In this document: in pieces, positions 1-6,014 of the stretch
How the letters are laid out: each line of letters begins with the position of its first letter
Position numbering within the stretch: the stretch's first letter is position 1
DNA from: an uncultured Deinococcales bacterium
GTDB lineage: Bacteria > Deinococcota > Deinococci > Deinococcales > Trueperaceae
Assembly: GCA_937934635.1 (NCBI GenBank)
Contig: CALGZD010000359.1
Location: forward strand, 1-15,151
Direction of reading: 5' to 3'
DNA: 15,151 nucleotides
The notes under the pieces: model-generated
Database searches by the model: none
What the model saw: only the letters and a program-made list of their open reading frames with translations
What the model was told of the DNA's origin: nothing
Position numbers and translations under genes: made by a program

Positions 1-218
1 CAATGGTTAGGACAGCTTTTGAGTTCAGTAATTCTTGTGAAATAAGGCTTTCTAGTTATACAGAAGACTTTTTTGCAAGTTAGGGTCGGGGCTAAGTTGA
101 ATTAAATTCGAGTATATTTTACATCCAAATAGCCTAATTAACCAGAAACGTCGTCACAGACGCAAATCACCTTAAAGAGCTAGATAAATTTCAGTTGTAA
201 TACTTGTCCTAACCATTG
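1..218. repeat. Segment bounded by perfect 14-bp inverted repeats (MITE-like candidate)
   Basis: Bases 1-14 (caatggttaggaca) are the exact reverse complement of 205-218 (tgtcctaaccattg); pairing stops at the 15th base. The interior is AT-rich and I see no open frame of useful length. A short non-coding segment closed by terminal inverted repeats is what a MITE or a decayed insertion sequence looks like. Because the left arm begins at base 1, neither a longer arm nor a target-site duplication can be tested here. It could also be a long-range palindrome of another kind. Confidence 0.5.
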
Positions 219-222
219 AATA

Positions 223-637
223 AGAGTTAAAGAGTGTTTCGTGTTGCTGGAGAATATAAGTTTTCCCGTTTGGGACGGTACAACTTACATGGGTTTACAT
301 CCTTTAGCGTTTCCACGTAACAACTGTACACACTAAGTGAGTTAATTCTTACTCGTTACGAAGCTCGCCGATTCACTTCCCGATTCACTGCAACAGCAGT
401 GAATCGTGGAACTGCTACTTATACTAAACTGAAAGAAGAAAGTCATAATCCATTAGCAGAAAAAGTTGTCATCAGAACCGAAGGGCACACAAGTTACAAC
501 GCTTCGATATGTTTGTGATTATGACATTTATGATTCACTTCGGTATTAGTGTCATGATTCAAGCAATTGGTCTAGACTTTGTGCGTCTAGGACGTAATTT
601 CATCAGTTTTTAGCAACACGAGTTATGCTTTAACTCT
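223..637. repeat. Second inverted-repeat-bounded, structured non-coding segment
   Basis: The left arm 223-248 and right arm 612-637 pair over 20 of 26 positions as two perfect 10-bp blocks: agagttaaag with ctttaactct, and tcgtgttgct with agcaacacga. They are separated by a 6-nt unpaired stretch on each side. The segment starts 4 bp after the previous inverted-repeat element and ends 18 bp beyond the GH3 stop codon. Internal complementarities include gtcataatc (442-450) with gattatgac (517-525). It also contains hairpin repeat copy A. No coding potential is seen. It may be a composite mobile relic or a folded RNA region; no GH3 terminator with a U-run is evident. Confidence 0.5.
305..420. repeat. 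Dispersed hairpin repeat, copy A
   Basis: This copy shares three blocks in the same order with the copy at 2519-2658: tagcgtttccacgtaa (305-320), a 24-nt block tactcgttac...gccgatt (350-373, one mismatch to the other copy), and aatcgtggaa after the hairpin. The hairpin is an 11-bp perfect stem, 381-391 with 396-406, and a 4-nt loop aaca. The spacer between the first two blocks is shorter than in copy B. No protein is encoded. Confidence 0.65.
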
Positions 638-655
638 AAAATAAATAAGAAGGCT

Positions 656-2470
656 TTATGAAACTGTTACAAGTTTGCTACTTAAGCCTGCACCAATTTC
701 CCATAAGTAACTGTCTTGCTCTATATTGTTGGGCCAGTTGTAACTCAATCTGCCTGTGAAGTCATGGTCACCAAACAAGACATCTGTAATACCCTCTCCT
801 TCAGTACCAGGTAACCAGGCTGCAATAAAAGCATCCCATGAATCGATTTCATCAGTGATTAGTAAAGGTCTACCTGACATTAAAATAACCACGACCTTAT
901 CACAATGTGCCTTCGTTTTTTCTACAAGCGCTCTGTCATTAAGTGGAATATGTAAATGAGTTTTATCCCCCATACCTTCTGCATAAGGCTCTTCTGCAAG
1001 GACAACGATTCCAATTGGTGCTCGTACATCAGCATCAAATTCTGCATTAGCACTGTAGTGTAGTTGTGCAGTGTCTGTAAGGGTTGTTTTTATACTTTCT
1101 AAAATAGTAGTGCCTTCAGTAATTGCACCAGGCATACCCATCCAGCTAATCGTCCAACCACCACACTGGTAGCCTATATCATTGGCTGCAATACCCGTAA
1201 CAATGAGTGATTCAGATTTTTGTAGTGGTACGATATTGTCATTATTTTTGAGCAAAACTTGTGATTTGCGAACTACTTCGCGACCAAGCGCACGGTGTTC
1301 ACTACAGCCTACTGTGGCAAGTAATGCAGCGTCGGTACGAGGCGTATCAAACAGACCCAAGACTTCTTTGACATGCAAAATACGGGTTACAGCGTCATCT
1401 ATGCGGTCTATAGAAACATCACCCTTTTCTACTGCTAATTTTAAAGTATCTATAAAGTGTGTATAGTCATAAGGAACCATGTTCATATCGATGCCAGCAT
1501 TGATACAGGTGACAACTGCAGTGTAGAAGTCTGGATCAACTTGATTGATGCCTTCCCAATCTGTGACGATAAAGCCTTGGAAGCCCATTTCATCTTTTAG
1601 CACTTTACTTAGAAGGTACTCTTGAGCATGCATCTTTTTACCGCCCCAACTACTAAAGGAAGCCATAATGTTAAGTGCGCCAGCATCTATAGCAGCTTGG
1701 TATGGAGGTAAGTGAATCTCTCGCAAGGTTTGCTCGTCAATTTCACTCACACCTTGATCAATCATCCATGCACCTTCTTCGATAAGGTGAACAAATTCTT
1801 CGCCAAGGTCGGAGACGGCAAGTGTTCTATCGAAGTCCAATTTTTCTCTATTTACACGTGTTGAGCTTCCCCAAGTTGCTGCGCCATCTGCAATAAAGTG
1901 TTTTACAGATGGTAGAACAGCGGTTGGACTATCCCAACTTTCTCCCTTTAGACCTTCAATAAAAGCTGTTGCAAATTCAGTGACAGTTTCGGTACGTTGT
2001 CCGTAACCTTCATAACTACGACCCCAGCGCAAATCTTGAGGAATTGAAACAGCAGGTGCAAAGTTCCAGCGAACACCAGTAGCGACACATTCAAGCGCTG
2101 TTGCTCTGCCAATACGTCTTGCTAAATCACTTTCACCTGTCATACCTACAGCGTTGTTATGAGGAAAAATTGTTGCTCCACGCATGTTGTTGTGACCGTG
2201 GACAGCATCAACACCATAAAGTAAGGGTATCGCCAAGCGGGTATTTAGTGCAGCTTCTTGATAGCTTTCTACCATTTCCCGCCAAAGTGCGGGTGTATTT
2301 GGGGCAGGTGTACCACCACCACCACTTAAGACTGAGCCAAGATAATACTTGCTAACATCTTCTGGCGGAATGCTGTTTTTTTCAGCTTGAGTCATTTGAC
2401 CAAGCTTTTCTTCTAAGGTCATTTTATTGACTAAGTTTTTTACATGTTCCGAAATGTTTTGTAGTGCCAT
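656..2470 (-). CDS. Cytoplasmic GH3 beta-glucosidase / exo-beta-glucan hydrolase
   Basis: A 604-aa protein that should release terminal glucose from beta-glucan oligosaccharides by a retaining mechanism. It matches the two-domain GH3 type of barley beta-glucan exohydrolase. The N-terminal barrel carries GVDAVHG (86-92), WGRSYEGYG (149-157) and KHF (190-192). The nucleophile is D304 in IVTDWEGI. The C-terminal alpha/beta sandwich has CGGWTISW (436-443), and E498 in EPYAEG is the probable acid/base. There is no signal peptide, so it acts inside the cell. The ATG is preceded by AGGAG at 6-nt spacing. It is the last gene of the locus, 178 bp after GH43, with a repeat element between them, so it may be partly uncoupled from the operon. 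About residues 206-235 look like an insertion compared with the usual loop before the DEATLRxIHLPPY-type segment. In this setting it probably finishes laminarin-derived oligosaccharides. Confidence 0.93.
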   Translation of the reverse strand: MALQNISEHVKNLVNKMTLEEKLGQMTQAEKNSIPPEDVSKYYLGSVLSGGGGTPAPNTPALWREMVESYQEAALNTRLAIPLLYGVDAVHGHNNMRGATIFPHNNAVGMTGESDLARRIGRATALECVATGVRWNFAPAVSIPQDLRWGRSYEGYGQRTETVTEFATAFIEGLKGESWDSPTAVLPSVKHFIADGAATWGSSTRVNREKLDFDRTLAVSDLGEEFVHLIEEGAWMIDQGVSEIDEQTLREIHLPPYQAAIDAGALNIMASFSSWGGKKMHAQEYLLSKVLKDEMGFQGFIVTDWEGINQVDPDFYTAVVTCINAGIDMNMVPYDYTHFIDTLKLAVEKGDVSIDRIDDAVTRILHVKEVLGLFDTPRTDAALLATVGCSEHRALGREVVRKSQVLLKNNDNIVPLQKSESLIVTGIAANDIGYQCGGWTISWMGMPGAITEGTTILESIKTTLTDTAQLHYSANAEFDADVRAPIGIVVLAEEPYAEGMGDKTHLHIPLNDRALVEKTKAHCDKVVVILMSGRPLLITDEIDSWDAFIAAWLPGTEGEGITDVLFGDHDFTGRLSYNWPNNIEQDSYLWEIGAGLSSKLVTVS

Positions 2471-2518
2471 ACTATACTCCTAGTTATAACTGTTTTACTG
2501 TGTTTGGCTTAATGTATC

Positions 2519-2658
2519 TAGTAGCGTTTTCACGTAATATTCCACCTAATATTCCACGTAATATTGACCTAATGCTAAATGCGTTCTTTCCTACTCGTTA
2601 CCAAGCTCGCCGATTAACTGACTTGGGTCAGTTAATCGTGGAAGAGCTTTAGCTACTA
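2519..2658. repeat. Dispersed hairpin repeat, copy B, at the end of the GH43 gene
   Basis: This copy is bounded by a 7-bp inverted repeat, tagtagc (2519-2525) with gctacta (2652-2658). It contains the blocks shared with copy A at 2522-2537 and 2592-2615. The hairpin has a 12-bp perfect stem, 2611-2622 with 2627-2638, a loop ttgg, and a 6-bp outer stem, aagctc (2603-2608) with gagctt (2644-2649). The stem bases differ from copy A but remain fully paired. The right end overlaps the last codons and TAA stop of GH43, so the element may have supplied the gene's 3' end. It could stabilise the mRNA end or weaken read-through into GH3. There is no U-run, so it is not a classical terminator. Confidence 0.65.
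2531..2576. repeat. 12-bp tandem repeat, three copies and a fragment
   Basis: Copies are cacgtaatattc (2531-2542), cacctaatattc (2543-2554) and cacgtaatattg (2555-2566), followed by a partial acctaatgct. The repeat lies inside hairpin repeat copy B and accounts for the longer spacer there compared with copy A. Confidence 0.8.
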
Positions 2659-4235
2659 TCAGATTCTTCGTATCTAAAGTAGTCAAAGTCCGCATGTAAA
2701 TTGTTCCCTGTTAAGTCCTGAACACAAAGCGCAATAAAGGTTCCTGTAAAAGATAGACCATTGCAGTAGTCATCAGAAAGTAGACCTGCGTCATAAGCCT
2801 TGCCAATAGTCTGCCACTTATCTTTTTCTGTTGCATAGTAAAACTGAAAGGTGTCATGTTGGAAAGCTACTTTTAGGTATATCTGGGTAGTATCGCCTAG
2901 TGCTATTGGAGTATCTAGAGCTTCTTCATAACGTCTAGCGTCATAGCTCATAATGTTTAAGCTTTTACCTGTAGTTTCATCCTGACTGATGCATAGATAA
3001 ACCCAGTGACCTGTATCGTAGTAGGCAGCAAGACCTGCCATTTGTTGAAAGCTTTCGGGTGAGAACTCAACACAGGTTTCTGCTTCTGCATAGTGCGATT
3101 GTAGTCTTCGAGCAATTAAGCTTTGCGTATGTCTAGAGATCAAGGATTCCTGACCATGAATTCGTAGATGACTTGGTCTTGCATCTAGTTTGAGCCAGTC
3201 ATTATTGGCGGGAATTCGTAATGTTTGCCAGTGAACTGATAACTCCCCTGAATCAAACTCTTCAACTGTTGCTTCAGGTTCAAATTTGTGTTCAGTTAGA
3301 CTAGATTCAGGAACTTCTTGTTGTGGGTAATTTCCTCCCGTTGCAAGTCTTGGCCAACCATCATCATCCCAACGAAGTTTTTGGATACCAGTTTCTCTAC
3401 CCAAATTACATCTGCCACGTGTCTCTAAAGGGCGACCACAGAGGTGTGCGAGATACCATTCATCAGTTGGTGTCTGTACCCAACTAGCATGTCCTGATTT
3501 TTGTATTGGTAGATCTGGATGATGCCAAGCAGTGAGGAGTGGATTGTCTGGGTGAACTTCGTAGGGTCCTTCGAGCGTTTTAGAACGTGCTAATGTAACT
3601 GCATGTTCATATGACGTGCCACCTTCAGCAGTCATGAGGTAATAGTAGTCATTGACTTTGTAAATGTGGGAAGCTTCAGTAACACCGAGTTCTGTACCTT
3701 TAAAGATGTTCTTAATATCACCAACAAGCTTTTGTTCAGTGACGCTATATTCTTGGAGTAAAATACCACCAAATTGATTTTTTCCTTTGCGGTGATCCCA
3801 AACCATATTGAGAAACCACTTGCGACCATCATCATCGTGAAAGAGAGATGGATCGAAACCGCTAGAGTTTAGATAGATTGGTTCTGACCAAGGCCCTTCA
3901 ATGTTTTTAGCAGTTACCAAGTAGTTGTGTGTATCTTTAAATACTTCATCAACCGCCCAAGTTTTTACATCGGTATAGATAAGGTAGAATAGTCCATCGT
4001 GATAGCTTAGAGCTGGTGCCCATATGCCGCCAGAATTAGGATTGCCGAGCATATTGAGTTGACTTTGGCGAGATAATGGGCGAGTAAGCAAGCGCCAGTT
4101 TTTTAAGTCTTTACTATGATGAATTTGTACACCAGGAAACCACTCGAAGGTTGAGGTAGCTATATAGTAATCATCACCTGCGCGACAGATACAAGGATCT
4201 GGATTGAAGCCTCGTAGAATTGGATTTTGAATCAT
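2649..4235 (-). CDS. Cytoplasmic GH43 beta-xylosidase (XynB type)
   Basis: A 528-aa inverting glycosidase that releases xylose from xylo-oligosaccharides. The N-terminus (NPILRGFNPDP) is the hallmark of the XynB/Selenomonas SXA group. The catalytic triad is visible: base D13 (FNPDP), pKa-modulating D128 (GFDPSLF) and acid E187 (VTEASHIYK). Residues 1 to about 310 are the five-bladed propeller, and about 325-525 form the C-terminal concanavalin-like beta-sandwich that completes the active site in this group. Length is normal for the subfamily and there is no signal peptide, so it works on imported oligosaccharides. The start follows GH16 by 34 nt; AGGAG lies about 14 nt upstream, slightly far, but the conserved N-terminus fixes the ATG. 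Some members also have alpha-arabinofuranosidase activity. Confidence 0.94.
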   Translation of the reverse strand: MIQNPILRGFNPDPCICRAGDDYYIATSTFEWFPGVQIHHSKDLKNWRLLTRPLSRQSQLNMLGNPNSGGIWAPALSYHDGLFYLIYTDVKTWAVDEVFKDTHNYLVTAKNIEGPWSEPIYLNSSGFDPSLFHDDDGRKWFLNMVWDHRKGKNQFGGILLQEYSVTEQKLVGDIKNIFKGTELGVTEASHIYKVNDYYYLMTAEGGTSYEHAVTLARSKTLEGPYEVHPDNPLLTAWHHPDLPIQKSGHASWVQTPTDEWYLAHLCGRPLETRGRCNLGRETGIQKLRWDDDGWPRLATGGNYPQQEVPESSLTEHKFEPEATVEEFDSGELSVHWQTLRIPANNDWLKLDARPSHLRIHGQESLISRHTQSLIARRLQSHYAEAETCVEFSPESFQQMAGLAAYYDTGHWVYLCISQDETTGKSLNIMSYDARRYEEALDTPIALGDTTQIYLKVAFQHDTFQFYYATEKDKWQTIGKAYDAGLLSDDYCNGLSFTGTFIALCVQDLTGNNLHADFDYFRYEESDSS

Positions 4236-4252
4236 GATAGTTGTTAGTGCTC

Positions 4253-4286
4253 CTATTTAGTTATAAGTTCTATTTAGTTATAAGTT
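4253..4286. repeat. 17-bp perfect tandem duplication at the GH16 stop codon
   Basis: ctatttagttataagtt occurs at 4253-4269 and again, unbroken, at 4270-4286. On the coding (minus) strand the upstream copy encodes the end of GH16 (LITK plus TAG). The downstream copy repeats the same bases, including a second TAG, in the GH16-GH43 spacer. The duplication therefore lengthened the spacer from 17 to 34 nt. Confidence 0.92.
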
Positions 4287-6012
4287 CTATGCGGTCTATA
4301 TATTGTTTTGTAGCTGAAGGGGGAAAAGAGATACTATAATTCCAGACTTCTTCTAAACTACGTTCTGGAATAGAATCTTTAAAGTTGAAAGATATTTTTT
4401 GCCACTTACCAGTCTGACTAGTAGTGATTGTTGGGGAGAGAGGGAAGCTCGAGCTCAGCTCAGGCAACTCATAAACCCGTACATAGTCAATCAAAAAATC
4501 CTGCGGAAATTCACTACTTTCATTTGGGTACCCTGGCCAACTGCCACCTACTGCTAAGTTTAGGAGGATAAAAAAGGGATGGTCAAATACCCAGCGTTTT
4601 TCAGCAGCTAAATCTTCAGGTCTAAGCGTGTGGTATTGAGTACCATCTAAGTACCAGCGAATTTCATCTTGTTCCCATTCGACAGCATAGCTATGAAAAT
4701 CATCAGCGAAGGCTTCTCGCTTTGGTAAAAAAGCTGTCGAACTTGGACCATTGCCACCAGAGTAACCAGGACCATGCACAGTGCCATGAATCTTTAAAGG
4801 TTCTCTACCGATATTTTCCATGATGTCAATTTCACCTGAATTAGGCCAGTTGACACTTTTGAAATTATTGCCTAGCATCCAAAAGGCAGGCCAAAAACCT
4901 TGACCACTAGGTATTTTCATTCGTGCTTCTATTCTTCCGTATTCTACTTCAACTTTGTCTTCAGTTTTGATGCGTGCAGAGGTGTATTTACAGGGTCCGT
5001 AATAACAGTCTAGATTACTATCCTCAGGTAGCTTTTCTGCTCGAATAACTAAGTTACCTTGACCATCGTGGAAGATATTTTCAGTTTTGCTAGTATAATA
5101 CTGGTGTTCTGAATTTCCCCAGCCAGCACCGTCACCTAGCTCGATTGTCCAATAGTTTTCATTGGGTAAAGTGCCTTTTGCTGAGTTAAATTCATCTTGC
5201 CAAACGATTGTCCAGTCAGAGCTTTGACTTTGTTTTAGCTTGTTTACATCTACTGCGCTAAAGGTGGCGGTTATATCTTCTGCGTTATCACCATAATACC
5301 AAAGTGACATGCCACTACTATTTTGCCAATTTTGTCTACTTAAGAAATTTTTGCGGAATACTTGTTTGCTATCTGAAGTTGAGATTGCTAAAACATTTTC
5401 AAACTCTTCTTGTTGAGGCAAGGCTAGCGGAGAGTCTGCTGCAATTTCAAGAATGGCAAGGTTTGAGATAAGGTCTGAACTAAGGTCTGAACTAAGGTCT
5501 GAACTAAGACTTGAGATAAGGTCTGAAGTATCTTTGTTAGCTTCAAAATCTTCTAGTACAGATTCTGAACTTATGTCATTATCAAGAATTAGCACAGTTA
5601 ATGCTTTGCGAAAACTTAGTTCTATAGTATTTGTTAGCGGATTAGATAAGAAGATACGAAAGCTTTCTTCTTCTTCAAGTTTTGTATTATCAATTATATC
5701 GATAGATATCAGGGCTTTAGTTTCACCAGCAGGGATTGATAGTGTTCCACCTGATAGGTCGAGGTAGTCTCGTTCGGCTCGAGCCTCGTAATCTTCCAAG
5801 CTATAGTCTAGAGAAACGTTTTTATCACTAGTAGCATCAAGCTCTACAACTATTTCAATAACATCGCCTTCATTAACTTCAATAAAGGTTTTTGTAAAAC
5901 CAACTTTGATTGGCTTTGTTTCTTGTGCTGAAACTAAATCTAAACTTGCTAGCAATGATAGAAGTGTAACTATAACTAGTATTTGTTTTGGCTTTAAGTA
6001 CTTTGGCAGCAT
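4270..6012 (-). CDS. Secreted multidomain GH16 laminarinase (endo-beta-1,3-glucanase)
   Basis: A 580-aa exported retaining endo-glucanase. Residues 1-30 are a signal peptide ending VSAQ. Residues about 35-146 form a Calx-beta domain (VNEGD, ending LILDND). About 162-185 is a low-complexity SSDL-rich linker. About 264-516 is the GH16 domain, with catalytic E394, D396 and E399 in GEIDIMEN. The extra residue of the ExDxxE motif (beta-bulge) points to the laminarinase branch rather than lichenase. FWYYGD-like sequence before it (236-253) and a segment after it (537-579; KWQKISFNF, EVWNYSISFP, DRIEL) look like two halves of one beta-sandwich binding domain interrupted by the enzyme. ATG lies 2 nt after the GH10 stop with no strong Shine-Dalgarno sequence, suggesting translational coupling. 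The C-terminus was duplicated at DNA level (see 4253-4286). Confidence 0.93.
   Translation of the reverse strand: MLPKYLKPKQILVIVTLLSLLASLDLVSAQETKPIKVGFTKTFIEVNEGDVIEIVVELDATSDKNVSLDYSLEDYEARAERDYLDLSGGTLSIPAGETKALISIDIIDNTKLEEEESFRIFLSNPLTNTIELSFRKALTVLILDNDISSESVLEDFEANKDTSDLISSLSSDLSSDLSSDLISNLAILEIAADSPLALPQQEEFENVLAISTSDSKQVFRKNFLSRQNWQNSSGMSLWYYGDNAEDITATFSAVDVNKLKQSQSSDWTIVWQDEFNSAKGTLPNENYWTIELGDGAGWGNSEHQYYTSKTENIFHDGQGNLVIRAEKLPEDSNLDCYYGPCKYTSARIKTEDKVEVEYGRIEARMKIPSGQGFWPAFWMLGNNFKSVNWPNSGEIDIMENIGREPLKIHGTVHGPGYSGGNGPSSTAFLPKREAFADDFHSYAVEWEQDEIRWYLDGTQYHTLRPEDLAAEKRWVFDHPFFILLNLAVGGSWPGYPNESSEFPQDFLIDYVRVYELPELSSSFPLSPTITTSQTGKWQKISFNFKDSIPERSLEEVWNYSISFPPSATKQYIDRIELITK
5459..5530. 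repeat. 12-bp tandem repeat, six units, coding the GH16 linker
   Basis: Three units are identical (aggtctgaacta at 5471-5482, 5483-5494 and 5495-5506), flanked by diverged units at 5459, 5507 and 5519. They encode the SSDL-type linker (residues about 162-185) between the Calx-beta domain and the following binding-like segment. Length variation between strains is likely. Confidence 0.9.
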
Positions 6013-6014
6013 GG

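Noticed and set aside
223..637. tRNA or other standard RNA gene in the left non-coding region
   Set aside because: No cloverleaf, no CCA end and no recognisable RNA family; only generic inverted repeats.
656..2470. Open frames antisense to the GH3 gene (for example near 756-959, 1182-1466, 2101-2355)
   Set aside because: They lie wholly opposite a well-matched GH3 gene, have no domain pattern and read as low-complexity shadow translations.
2603..2649. Rho-independent terminator after GH43
   Set aside because: The stem is strong, but no U-run follows on the coding strand; better described as a dispersed hairpin repeat.
2464..2652. Plus-strand open frame across the GH3-GH43 spacer
   Set aside because: Its sequence is explained by the 12-bp tandem array and hairpin repeat; repeated translated residues only, no ribosome site.
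5459..5530. CRISPR-like array
   Set aside because: Units are 12 bp, directly abutting, in frame inside a gene and without spacers.
5453..5767. Arg/Ser/Glu-repeat frame opposite the GH16 linker
   Set aside because: It is the antisense reading of the 12-bp SSDL repeat within a clear GH16 gene.
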